64,000 nt of DNA, from assembly GCF_017792025.1 (NCBI RefSeq), contig NZ_CP046956.1:992001-1056000 (forward strand), written 5' to 3'. Made by a program: the position numbers and the translations under genes. Shown here piece after piece: positions 50,566 to 58,508 of the stretch. The notes beneath the pieces were generated by a model. That model was not told where the DNA came from and made no database searches. It saw only the letters and a list, made by a program, of their open reading frames with translations. Positions within the stretch are counted from its first letter, which is position 1. Every line of letters starts with the position of its first letter. The stretch is from Sediminibacillus dalangtanensis (lineage in GTDB: Bacteria > Bacillota > Bacilli > Bacillales > Amphibacillaceae).

Positions 50566-50886
50566 GATCATCCCTCCTTGGTTTAGCGTTTCCGAAAAGC
50601 AGAGAATCATACGATTTTTGCTTTCGACCAAAGTAGGGGAGAAGGGTGAAAGCTTTTATGCGAAAAAGTTGTTAATGGCTTATAACACCCTGAAAATGGT
50701 AAACTGTACCCAGTGTATTAAAAATCATCTGTTACAGGAAAAAAGAACAGACTGCGGGTTAAAGACAATTAGAGAAAAAAGGAATAAGATATCGTGAAGC
50801 TTCTCGTTTATTAAGAAACAGAGACAATTTGTTTTGGGGAGTGTGCAAGAAGCTGATCGAGCTTATCTATACAGGAGGGTACGACT

Positions 50887-51420
50887 ATGAAGCTTGTGGG
50901 AATATCAGGATCGTTGGTTGGCTGGAAGACCCATGTAGCCATCAATAAAGTGTTGGCAGCTGCTAAAGCGATTGACTCAGATGTGAAAACGGAAATGATC
51001 GATTTGAAGGACTATGATGTGGAATTTGTGCGCGGAACGCCGCTCGCATATTATAATGAAGATACATTTCATGTAGTAAATAAAATATTGGCCGCTGATT
51101 TTATAGTTATCGGCACACCGATTTACCAGGCATCTATTTCTGGCGCATTGAAAAATCTGCTTGACCACTTCCCTGTCGATGCTTTTAAGAATAAAGTTAC
51201 AGGAATTGTGACTACTGGAGCAGTCGAAAAGCATTTTCTTGTCTCCGAATATCAGTTAAAACCGATTCTTTCTTATTTGAAGGGATTGGTACCAGCCTTG
51301 AATGTTTTTATCCATAACGACTCATTTGACGATGAAAATGAAATCATTGACGAAGAGGTTACCGAACGCATCAGGAAATTTGCGGCAGAACTGGTAAGAT
51401 TGCAGCAGAATATCAGTTGA
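50887..51420 (+). CDS. NADPH-dependent FMN reductase-family oxidoreductase
   Basis: A 177-residue flavodoxin-like protein. The N-terminal phosphate loop is GISGSLVGWKTHVA (FMN binding), and IGTPIYQASISGALKNLLDH is the second FMN-binding and dimer loop. It reduces FMN, quinones or azo dyes with NAD(P)H in relatives. The start follows CAGGAGGGT. It is probably cotranscribed with the next small gene (33 bases away). Confidence 0.87.
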   Translation: MKLVGISGSLVGWKTHVAINKVLAAAKAIDSDVKTEMIDLKDYDVEFVRGTPLAYYNEDTFHVVNKILAADFIVIGTPIYQASISGALKNLLDHFPVDAFKNKVTGIVTTGAVEKHFLVSEYQLKPILSYLKGLVPALNVFIHNDSFDDENEIIDEEVTERIRKFAAELVRLQQNIS

Positions 51421-51453
51421 CCGGATTAAAAGACAGCAAGAGAAGGAGGAAGC

Positions 51454-51690
51454 ATGATGGAACTGGACGCTCTGTTACAAGACATTTCAATATGGCGGGC
51501 TGAGCAAACGGAAATTGGAGAGCCGACTATTCCGAAAAAAATTCTAATCCACCCCACGATATTGGAAGCAATTAGAACAGATGAGCGAATAGATCAATAT
51601 AGTACAGGACAGGAAGAGGACAATTCTTTCGTAATGTTTGGCGCTCGTGTGGTCCCCACCATAGATGTGTTGAAATGGGAGATAGAATAA
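51454..51690 (+). CDS. Small hypothetical protein behind the flavin reductase gene
   Basis: A 78-residue protein: MMELDALLQDISIWRAEQTE, IPKKILIHPTILEAIRTDER and MFGARVVPTIDVLKWEIE. No motif is recognised. GAAGGAGGAAG lies 3-6 bases before the first of two ATGs. Spacing suggests an operon with the reductase, and a terminator follows at 51717. Confidence 0.6.
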   Translation: MMELDALLQDISIWRAEQTEIGEPTIPKKILIHPTILEAIRTDERIDQYSTGQEEDNSFVMFGARVVPTIDVLKWEIE

Positions 51691-51716
51691 GCATAGATAA
51701 TTCACAAAAATACTTT

Positions 51717-51747
51717 AAACCAGCAGCTGAAGGGACAGTGCTGGTTT
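51717..51747 (+). terminator. Terminator of the reductase operon
   Basis: AAACCAGCAGCTG / CAGTGCTGGTTTT stem with T-rich tail. Confidence 0.85.
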
Positions 51748-51837
51748 TCATTTTTGTCAAAAAGGGCTGTATCTAAAATCTGGAGGACGCTCCTTTTTCA
51801 CTAAGAGCAATTTTTTACCATACTGGTCGTTTGCTTC

Positions 51838-52815
51838 CTAGTCATTTTGTTGATAAAAAGCGGCTGTAGCTTTTGCCATATCGCTGACTTTGTTATGTAG
51901 CCGTTTTGGTTTTAGGACCCTGATTTGATTGGCGAAACCTAAGATATATGCTGCTGCTTCCTCTTCTGTATTGAAAACTAAATCAACAGGAACCCACCCT
52001 TCTTGTGATGGATCCTTTACTTTGAGAATCCGGACAAAACGTCCAGTGAAAGTCAACCGGGGCAGGATTGCTTCAAAAACCTGTACCGAAACGTGGTATT
52101 CAGGTAAATTCTTGATAAATGCTTTTGTAGTAGAATGCCAATAACTTGCAAGGTCGAAACTCTTCGGACGAATAAAGGTTTCAGCGGTTGGTTTAGCGGC
52201 TTTTATTCTGGAAATTCGGTAACTACGGATTTCGTTATTCTCTTTACCAGCAATAAAATACCAGTTGTTTCCTTTAGCAACTAATCCTAGTGGTTTTACT
52301 ATCCTCTCATCCTCACTGCCATCTGCACGCTGGTATTCTATCCTTAATTTTTTTGTTTGCCAGATTGCTTGCTGAAGTACAGAAAATGAAGCCACATTTT
52401 CTTGTTTTTGTCTCCAATTACTCGTATCGATATAGATGCGGTTCCACACTGCTTTAGCACTATTTTGTTGTACTGCTGGAAGGGATGCGAATAATTTGTT
52501 TCTGGCGTCTTCAGCTTCACGTTTAAGTCCAAGATCCTCTAGCAACTGTATCGAGTAAGAAATAAACAAGGCATGGACTTCAGCCTCTTTAAAACCAGTA
52601 AGGCTTGTTTTATAGTTATCAAGTAATGACCATCCGCCTTGCTTGCCACGTTCTGCAACAACTGGGATACCTATCCTGCTGAGCACTTCCATGTCTCGAT
52701 AAATCGTCCGTTCTGAAACTTCCAGTTTTTCGGATAGCTGTTTTGCTGTCAACTTATCGTACGACTGCAATAATAATAAAATCGATATTAGCCGGTCTCC
52801 TCTCATCGTGTTCAC
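51838..52815 (-). CDS. HTH-11/WYL-domain transcriptional regulator
   Basis: A 325-residue protein. The N-terminal DeoR/HTH-11 wing (LISILLLLQSYDKLTAKQLS, VSERTIYRDMEVLSRIGIPV) is followed by a WYL domain (about residues 140-230: LRIEYQRADGSEDERIVKPL, NWYFIAGKENNEIRSYRISR) and a WCX-like C-terminus. WYL domains bind ligands or nucleic acids. It is divergent from the SDR gene with ~100 bases between, so it probably regulates that gene. Confidence 0.9.
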   Translation of the reverse strand: MNTMRGDRLISILLLLQSYDKLTAKQLSEKLEVSERTIYRDMEVLSRIGIPVVAERGKQGGWSLLDNYKTSLTGFKEAEVHALFISYSIQLLEDLGLKREAEDARNKLFASLPAVQQNSAKAVWNRIYIDTSNWRQKQENVASFSVLQQAIWQTKKLRIEYQRADGSEDERIVKPLGLVAKGNNWYFIAGKENNEIRSYRISRIKAAKPTAETFIRPKSFDLASYWHSTTKAFIKNLPEYHVSVQVFEAILPRLTFTGRFVRILKVKDPSQEGWVPVDLVFNTEEEAAAYILGFANQIRVLKPKRLHNKVSDMAKATAAFYQQND

Positions 52816-52915
52816 CTACTTTTCGTATATACAGATTATTTAATGAAATATGACAGAGGTTGTCAAGATAGCTTGTTTACAATGAATACATCTTTTATAG
52901 AAAGGGTGTAGTGAT

Positions 52916-53752
52916 TTGAAAAAGTTAACAGGGAAGATTGCATTGGTGACTGGAGCAAGCAGAGGTGCAGGGCGGGGGATTGCAATAGAATTAGGGAAAG
53001 CAGGAGCGACAGTTTATGTTACAGGACGTAGCTTAAAAGAGAGGTCTACCCAAAATTTCCCTGGATCTATCGATGAAACTGCAGAGGAAATTATAGAGGC
53101 AGGAGGGATGGCAATTGCCATTCGATGCGATCACACGAAAGACGAAGAGACAGCAGCGGTAATAGAACAGATACGAAGGGAACAAGGAAAACTGGATATT
53201 TTAGTAAATAATGTCTGGGGAGCACATGATCTTGGGGTGGAAGGAGGGCCTTTTTGGGAACTTCCTTTAGAACATTGGGATACGATGTTCACGGCTGGTG
53301 TCCGTGCCCAATTGGCGACGAATCATTATGCGGTTCCTTTTATGCGGGAAAATCAGGAGGCGGTTATTTTCCATACAACCTTTTGGGATGATGGTAATTA
53401 CACAAGACAGTTCTATTATGACTTGGCCAAGAATGCACTTGTACGCATGGCTTATGGACTTTCGATAGAGCTAAAGAAGGATAATATCGCTGTAATTGCT
53501 GTTTCTCCGGGATTTATGAGAACGGAATTAGTACTTAAATATCATCAATCAGATGAGGAGCACTGGCAGCAGTCAAAGGATTTACAAGGTACAGAAACCC
53601 CGTTTTATATTGGTCGGGGCATTACAGCTTTGGCTGAAGATCCTGATATTATGGAGAAAACGGGTAGAGTATGTAAAGTCGCTGACCTTGCAAAGGAATA
53701 CCAGTTTGCCGATGTGGACGGACGTTATATTCCTCCTTTTACAATAAAATAA
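52916..53752 (+). CDS. SDR-family oxidoreductase (DHRS1-like), unusual active site
   Basis: A 278-residue short-chain dehydrogenase with TGASRGAGRGIAIELG (residues 14-29) and LVNNVWGAHD in place of the usual NNAG. The catalytic Tyr/Lys are in YYDLAKNAL (YxxxK). The Ser normally ~13 residues before Tyr is not seen: the region reads VIFHTTFWDDGNYTRQF. The TTG start has AAAGGGTGTAG. Divergent from a WYL regulator. The substrate is unknown. Confidence 0.85.
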   Translation: MKKLTGKIALVTGASRGAGRGIAIELGKAGATVYVTGRSLKERSTQNFPGSIDETAEEIIEAGGMAIAIRCDHTKDEETAAVIEQIRREQGKLDILVNNVWGAHDLGVEGGPFWELPLEHWDTMFTAGVRAQLATNHYAVPFMRENQEAVIFHTTFWDDGNYTRQFYYDLAKNALVRMAYGLSIELKKDNIAVIAVSPGFMRTELVLKYHQSDEEHWQQSKDLQGTETPFYIGRGITALAEDPDIMEKTGRVCKVADLAKEYQFADVDGRYIPPFTIK

Positions 53753-53760
53753 ACAGGCAG

Positions 53761-53786
53761 AAAGCATCCTTACAGGGTGCTTTTTC
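53761..53786 (+). terminator. SDR gene terminator
   Basis: AAAGCATCC / GGGTGCTTT stem plus T-run. Confidence 0.85.
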
Positions 53787-53959
53787 TATTATCTAAAAGA
53801 TGTTCTGAAAAGTTAACTATGTCGCAGTTCCTATCAACAGAAATAATTAATAAGCTGCGAAGCATGCAAATGAAGGGGGGGTGTTTTTTAATAATTGTTT
53901 GGAAAAAAATGAAACAAAAAAATCCGTTTACCAGTCTAAAAGTTGGAAGGGGGATTCAC

Positions 53960-54523
53960 ATGAGGGATAATCGCGATATTCCAATACCGTTTGACCAAGA
54001 GGAAGTTCATGAACAAGAGAAAGAGCAAATACTGAAAGAACTAATGGCTTCCTATTCACAAAAAGTGTTCTTGCTTGCCTATTCCTTTGTACAAGACCAT
54101 GGCATGGCAGAAGACATTTCACAGGAAGTTTTTATTAAGTGCTATCAGAATTTAAAACAATATCGGGGTGAAGCCTCGTTATCCACCTGGCTGTATCGGA
54201 TTACAGCAAATACATCAAAAGACGTCTTAAGAAAAAATAAACTAGCCATCCTTATGCAGCCGAGGCAATTTTTTGAACCATTTAAGCGCAGCGAAAGTCC
54301 AGAAGTGTCTTATCTAAAACAAGACCAACGGGAAGAAGTATTGCAGAGTATTTTCTCGCTCCCGATTAAATATCGGGAAATTCTCATCCTGTATTATTTT
54401 CACGAACAAAAGGTGGAGGAAATTGCAGTTTCCCTTGCTATTAATTCCAATACTGTTCGAACCAGACTAGTCCGGGGGAGAGAAAGATTAAAACGAGTGT
54501 TAACTTCTCGAATAGGAGAGTGA
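53960..54523 (+). CDS. ECF-type RNA polymerase sigma factor
   Basis: A 187-residue group IV sigma factor. Region 2 reads AYSFVQDHGMAEDISQEVFI, KCYQNLKQYRGEASLSTWLY and RITANTSKDVLRK; region 4 is SIFSLPIKYREILILYYFHE and VEEIAVSLAINSNTVRTRL. The ATG at 53960 is behind GTTGGAAGGGGG. The next gene starts 6 bases after its stop and encodes a membrane protein, the usual anti-sigma arrangement. No clear ECF autoregulatory promoter was identified. Confidence 0.9.
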   Translation: MRDNRDIPIPFDQEEVHEQEKEQILKELMASYSQKVFLLAYSFVQDHGMAEDISQEVFIKCYQNLKQYRGEASLSTWLYRITANTSKDVLRKNKLAILMQPRQFFEPFKRSESPEVSYLKQDQREEVLQSIFSLPIKYREILILYYFHEQKVEEIAVSLAINSNTVRTRLVRGRERLKRVLTSRIGE

Positions 54524-54529
54524 TCCTTA

Positions 54530-55594
54530 ATGGATAAGAAGTTAAAAGAGACGAAAAGTTACTATTACGATCATTATTTCTCAAAGGATACAGCTAAAAA
54601 AATTGAAGACAGGGTTTTTGAAAAGTTGCAAGCCAAGCCAAAAACACAAGGGTTCGGAAAGAAAGTAATTTATTTAAGTTCAGCAGCAGTCATTCTTATG
54701 GGTCTGTTAATTGGTTCTGCATTTACTTCTCCGACCGTAGCTAACGTCCTTGCGCAAATCCCGGTTCTGAATGGACTGTTCGAAAAAGGTTCTGACTCTT
54801 CTTTAGTGGGCTCAATAGTTGATGAATTGCAAGATGAGGGCTATAAGGTTGGTGGAGCCAGCCTGCATGTAAGAACCAAAACAATCGGAATAGAAATAGA
54901 TGGTTCGGAAAGCTATTATGAAGAAGTCAAAGAAGAAGTGAAACGAAAGGCCATCAACCTTCTGGAAGCAAAGGGAGTTGATGCCTATAAGGTGAATATA
55001 ACCTTACACAAAGAACCAGTAGACCCCGAGTCAGAGATGACAACAGAGCAAATAAAGCAGATGGAAGCGTATCAGGAGCAAAGTCAGCAACTGCAAAAAG
55101 CCATTCTCGAAAAGATGGAAAAAGAGGGGTATGAGATTCTTTCGGCAAACGTTAGAATCAATGACATAGAACGATTTATTCCATTGGAAATTCCTATTAC
55201 GGAAACCCGCATAGATGAAATGAAAGCAATCGCAAGAGATTTGGCTGAGGAGACCGAATTAGGCGATTTCAAAATAAAAGTATATAAAATAGATCCGGAA
55301 AAACAAAAAGCGGAGCAAAGATGGATGCCTGTTATAAGTGCGATGGGAGAAGGATTAATCGGAATGGAAGAGCTTAAAGTCGAAGGATTTGCTTATTCCT
55401 TTTATCCATCCCCACTTACGTTCTCCATCAGGACTTCGATTGAGGCTGATCAAAAAGATGCTAAGGAACTGGTAGCCGAGATTGAAAGGGAAGCCCGGCA
55501 ATTTATTGAATCGGATGAAGTGAAAGAAAATGTGAAGGATGATGAATACATCATTAATATTTATAGTAAGGACGAGGAAATATTGAACCACTAA
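54530..55594 (+). CDS. DUF4030 membrane protein, probable anti-sigma factor
   Basis: A 354-residue protein. An N-terminal cytoplasmic part (about residues 1-42: LKETKSYYYDHYFSKDTAKK) precedes one membrane helix (VIYLSSAAVILMGLLIGSAF, about 45-64). The large extracytoplasmic part has repeated ferredoxin-like stretches (VGGASLHVRTKTIGIEIDGS, DAYKVNITLHKEPVDPES, EILSANVRINDIERFI) typical of DUF4030. It is coupled to the ECF sigma gene, so it is likely the regulator that holds the sigma factor until a wall or membrane signal. The signal is unknown. Confidence 0.8.
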   Translation: MDKKLKETKSYYYDHYFSKDTAKKIEDRVFEKLQAKPKTQGFGKKVIYLSSAAVILMGLLIGSAFTSPTVANVLAQIPVLNGLFEKGSDSSLVGSIVDELQDEGYKVGGASLHVRTKTIGIEIDGSESYYEEVKEEVKRKAINLLEAKGVDAYKVNITLHKEPVDPESEMTTEQIKQMEAYQEQSQQLQKAILEKMEKEGYEILSANVRINDIERFIPLEIPITETRIDEMKAIARDLAEETELGDFKIKVYKIDPEKQKAEQRWMPVISAMGEGLIGMEELKVEGFAYSFYPSPLTFSIRTSIEADQKDAKELVAEIEREARQFIESDEVKENVKDDEYIINIYSKDEEILNH

Positions 55595-55601
55595 TTATGG
55601 A

Positions 55602-55638
55602 AGAAGCGTTTCTGATTTATATCAGAAGCGCTTTTTTT
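55602..55638 (+). terminator. Terminator of the ECF/DUF4030 operon
   Basis: AAGCGTTTCTGAT / ATCAGAAGCGCTT stem and T-run. Confidence 0.9.
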
Positions 55639-55696
55639 GCAGGTGATACTCCCACTTGTGGAGAAAATTTTTAGAGTGAAAGGAGTTGGTATAAAA

Positions 55697-56491
55697 ATGA
55701 AAAAATATGATAGGAACCTTTTCGAAGGAACGGCAACCTATTATGCAAAATACAGGCCGGTGTATCCTTCAACTCTCGTTCGATTTTTAGTGCAGCGTTT
55801 TTCCTTGAATGGCGAACAACCATTGATTGATATAGGTTGTGGGACTGGACAACTGACTACCCGCTTTAGTGATTGGTGTAGCAGGATTGTTGGTCTAGAT
55901 ACGGATGCAGGAATGATTATGGAAGCGAAATGCCTTCAACAAAAACTACGATATGGAAACATTGATTGGATACATGGTGATTTGCAGGATTATATTCAAC
56001 AACATAACGAGGAATTTTTTCAGTTAGCAATCATTGCCAAGGCATTTCATTGGATGGAACGCGAGAAGACATTGGAACTATTATATCCGTTACTAAATAA
56101 AGGAGGGGGAATAGCAATAATCGATTCTTATAACTCGAACGGTTCACAGGAATTGTGGAAAAGAAAATTCAAGGATGTGGTGACTCATTGGTATGGAAAA
56201 GAACGGAGGGCTGGTAATACTACTTATCGACATCCCGATCGAAGTTATGAAACAATCATTAACGATTCTGATTTCGATTTAGAAGTTCACCGGCTTCCGT
56301 CCTATGAAGTGACTTGGACAGTTGAATCCATCATCGGAAATTTATACTCAACCTCTTATGGAGCGAAACGATTTCTCGGTAATAGAGAGAAGGAATTCGA
56401 AACAGAAGCGAGGGAAATATTGCTCTCCACGAATCCAGCCGGGGTATTCAAGGAGCAAGTAGAATTGACTATTAAAATGGCTATCAAGTGA
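55697..56491 (+). CDS. Class I SAM-dependent methyltransferase
   Basis: A 264-residue enzyme. Motif I is LIDIGCGTGQLTTRF (about residues 37-51), followed by IVGLDTDAGMIMEA and AIIAKAFHWMEREKTLELLY. The Trp in AFHWM is typical of methyltransferase-11-type enzymes. The ATG is preceded by AAAGGAG at a rather long 11-base spacing. The substrate is unknown. Confidence 0.86.
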   Translation: MKKYDRNLFEGTATYYAKYRPVYPSTLVRFLVQRFSLNGEQPLIDIGCGTGQLTTRFSDWCSRIVGLDTDAGMIMEAKCLQQKLRYGNIDWIHGDLQDYIQQHNEEFFQLAIIAKAFHWMEREKTLELLYPLLNKGGGIAIIDSYNSNGSQELWKRKFKDVVTHWYGKERRAGNTTYRHPDRSYETIINDSDFDLEVHRLPSYEVTWTVESIIGNLYSTSYGAKRFLGNREKEFETEAREILLSTNPAGVFKEQVELTIKMAIK

Positions 56492-56528
56492 CCGGGGGGC
56501 AATCTTGTTGAGGTTGAAATTTGTTAGA

Positions 56529-56556
56529 AAGGAAGCAATAAAGAAGCTTCCTTTCC
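56529..56556. terminator. Terminator between convergent genes
   Basis: AAGGAAGC / GCTTCCTT stem. Confidence 0.7.
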
Positions 56557-56563
56557 TCTATTC

Positions 56564-56788
56564 TTAGCACTTACGGCAGATTAGCCCTGTCCCAAAGCTG
56601 GTTACGCAAAATAAGACGGCTAGTAACAAAACGAAAAGTGCTAGAATTATAATGGAAATCAAACCAAAACATTCACCAGGTTGTTCGGGTTCTGGTTCGG
56701 GTTCTGGCTCTGGCTGCGGCGGGCAGCATGGTTGGCAAGGCGGCTGGCATATGTCTCTCCACCGTGGCTGCCAGGTAGAACAAATCAT
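56564..56788 (-). CDS. Cys/Pro-rich single-helix protein with (Glu-Pro) repeat
   Basis: A 74-residue protein: CSTWQPRWRDICQPPCQPCC, then five EP dipeptides, a membrane helix (LISIIILALFVLLLAVLFCV) and a C-terminal GLICRKC. AAAGGAGG six bases before the ATG is excellent, so it is a real gene. Six cysteines sit on the N-terminal side of the helix up to residue 40. No family is recognised; a spore-envelope or metal-binding role is possible. Confidence 0.7.
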   Translation of the reverse strand: MICSTWQPRWRDICQPPCQPCCPPQPEPEPEPEPEQPGECFGLISIIILALFVLLLAVLFCVTSFGTGLICRKC

Positions 56789-56934
56789 AGGTATCCTCCT
56801 TTGCTGACGTATAGTATAGAGTATGGAATTGTAATCTTGCCTGATTGGTACAATGATGGAAATTATGGTGTAATGTGTGTATAATCCTACTTTGCAAAAG
56901 TAGTCGATAGATAAAGCGAAAGGGAGATATACAT

Positions 56935-57429
56935 ATGCCAGAATTTAGTACGGAAAGATTGGAAATGCACACGTTGACAGCTGATATGATGGAAGCAGTG
57001 TTAAAAGGGGAGGCGGAGTTTGAGCGTACCGTACCGTATAAAATCGATTCCGAGTGGCCCTTGGAAGTTTATAAGAATCTTTTTCCTTATAAAATTGAGC
57101 GCTTCCGTAAGGTTCCTTCCGAAAATGAATGGGAAGGGCTGATAGTTGATAAAACAGACAACAGGATTGTCGGCGATATGGGATTTAAAGGCGGACCAAA
57201 CGAAGAAGGAGTGATTGATTTAGGTTACAGCATCATTCCAAGTTGCCGAGGCAAGGGATTTGCCACCGAAATGGGAAAAGCAATGGTAGAATGGGGACTC
57301 ACTCAGCCCGGGGTGAAAAAGGTGATGGCTAGTTGTGATCCCGACAATGCTCCTTCCATCCGTGTATTGGAGAAAATAGGTTTTCAACCGACGATACAAA
57401 CGGATGATTCGATCTATTGGTTGTATTGA
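56935..57429 (+). CDS. GNAT-family N-acetyltransferase (RimJ/RimL-like)
   Basis: A 164-residue acetyltransferase: FSTERLEMHTLTADMMEAVL at the N-terminus, GFKGGPNEEGVIDLGYSI, and the CoA loop SCRGKGFATEMGKAMVEWG (about residues 107-125), then DPDNAPSIRVLEKIGFQPT. The start is behind AAAGGGAG. The substrate is unknown. Confidence 0.88.
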   Translation: MPEFSTERLEMHTLTADMMEAVLKGEAEFERTVPYKIDSEWPLEVYKNLFPYKIERFRKVPSENEWEGLIVDKTDNRIVGDMGFKGGPNEEGVIDLGYSIIPSCRGKGFATEMGKAMVEWGLTQPGVKKVMASCDPDNAPSIRVLEKIGFQPTIQTDDSIYWLY

Positions 57430-57448
57430 ACAGCATATAAGTATTAGC

Positions 57449-57488
57449 CAAAAAGAGGCATTCCTTTACTGATGAAGCCTCTTTTTTG
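57449..57488 (+). terminator. Acetyltransferase gene terminator
   Basis: AAAAAGAGGC / GCCTCTTTTT stem and T-run. Confidence 0.88.
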
Positions 57489-57555
57489 TTTATACTGAGA
57501 AAAACAAAAACCTTGCCTTTATGTTTCTCGTCTAACTACCAGGGAGGTGATCAAA

Positions 57556-58086
57556 TTGGAAGAATACACAGCAGAAGATGTAATAGAGGATAGAGAAGAA
57601 ATAATCGATCAACTCATGCAGGATTATGGCCAGGATATTTTGCAGCTTGCTTTTTCTTATGTAAAGGATAAAGGAGCTGCTGAGGATTTAACACAAGAAA
57701 TCTTTATAAAATGTTACAAGAAGCTTCATACATACGATGGAAAATCGAAACTGAAAACATGGTTGTGGAGAATTGCCATTAATCATTGTAAAGATTATTT
57801 GAAGAGCTGGTACATAAGAAATGTTTTCACTGATGGATCTGACAATTTCCAGAAGAGCACCAGCCCGGATGATGTAGAAAAGACAGTTATCCAAAAAAGT
57901 GAGGATCAACAGCTTATGGGAGCCGTCATGGAACTTCCGGTGAAATACCGAGAAGTGATTTACTTGTTTTATTACGAAGACTTGCCACTGAATGAGGTAT
58001 CGATTGTAACCGGGAAAAACGTCAATACGGTGAAGACACGATTAAGAAAAGCAAAAAAATTGCTGCGAAAAAAGTTGGGAGGCTGA
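57556..58086 (+). CDS. ECF-type RNA polymerase sigma factor (second)
   Basis: A 176-residue group IV sigma factor: region 2 FSYVKDKGAAEDLTQEIFI and KLKTWLWRIAINHCKDYL; region 4 VMELPVKYREVIYLFYYED and LNEVSIVTGKNVNTVKTRL. The TTG at 57556 is used because GGGAGG lies 8 bases before it; the GTG at 57547 falls inside that site. It heads a tight operon with a PadR protein and a HAAS-SEDS gene, not a conventional anti-sigma gene. Confidence 0.9.
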   Translation: MEEYTAEDVIEDREEIIDQLMQDYGQDILQLAFSYVKDKGAAEDLTQEIFIKCYKKLHTYDGKSKLKTWLWRIAINHCKDYLKSWYIRNVFTDGSDNFQKSTSPDDVEKTVIQKSEDQQLMGAVMELPVKYREVIYLFYYEDLPLNEVSIVTGKNVNTVKTRLRKAKKLLRKKLGG

Positions 58087-58091
58087 ACAAT

Positions 58092-58508
58092 TTGGAGAAA
58101 AGGCTGAGTAAATTGAAAAACGCAATGGACAAAACGATCTTCAAGGATTTGGACTTTTCGGAACGTCACAGAAGTGCCGTGTTTCAAGTAATAGGAAAGG
58201 AAGAGAAGAAAGAGGAGGATGTATTTCGGGCTGTATTACAGCTGCTTGTCCAAGAGAAGACAGGTGTTGAACTAGCAAAACTACTCCGGGCAAGGGGAAT
58301 AAAAAATTTCGAGAACAACGAAGGATTTCTTTATACCACGCTCCATCGTCTTGAGCTAAAAGGACATTTGGCTGCCAATTGGAGTGAGGAGGGAGAAAAA
58401 CGGTATCAATTAAACCGGAGAGGAAAGCGCCTTTTGGCAAGAATGGAAAAGAGTGCTATTAAACAAGGTGATTTGAAGTTATGGCTGGAAGTGACAGCTA
58501 ATGAATAA
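58092..58508 (+). CDS. PadR-like winged-helix regulator with ECF-operon N-terminal segment
   Basis: A 138-residue protein. Residues 1-35 (RLSKLKNAMDKTIFKDLDFS, ERHRSAVFQVI) resemble the cytoplasmic start of Bacillus anti-sigma factors. The rest is a PadR winged helix (VFRAVLQLLVQEKTGVELAK, GFLYTTLHRLELKGHLAANW, EGEKRYQLNRRGKRLLARM). The combination suggests a soluble regulator, possibly of the sigma factor. The TTG start has GGGAGG, 5 bases after the sigma stop. Its end overlaps the next gene by 8 bases. Confidence 0.82.
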   Translation: MEKRLSKLKNAMDKTIFKDLDFSERHRSAVFQVIGKEEKKEEDVFRAVLQLLVQEKTGVELAKLLRARGIKNFENNEGFLYTTLHRLELKGHLAANWSEEGEKRYQLNRRGKRLLARMEKSAIKQGDLKLWLEVTANE

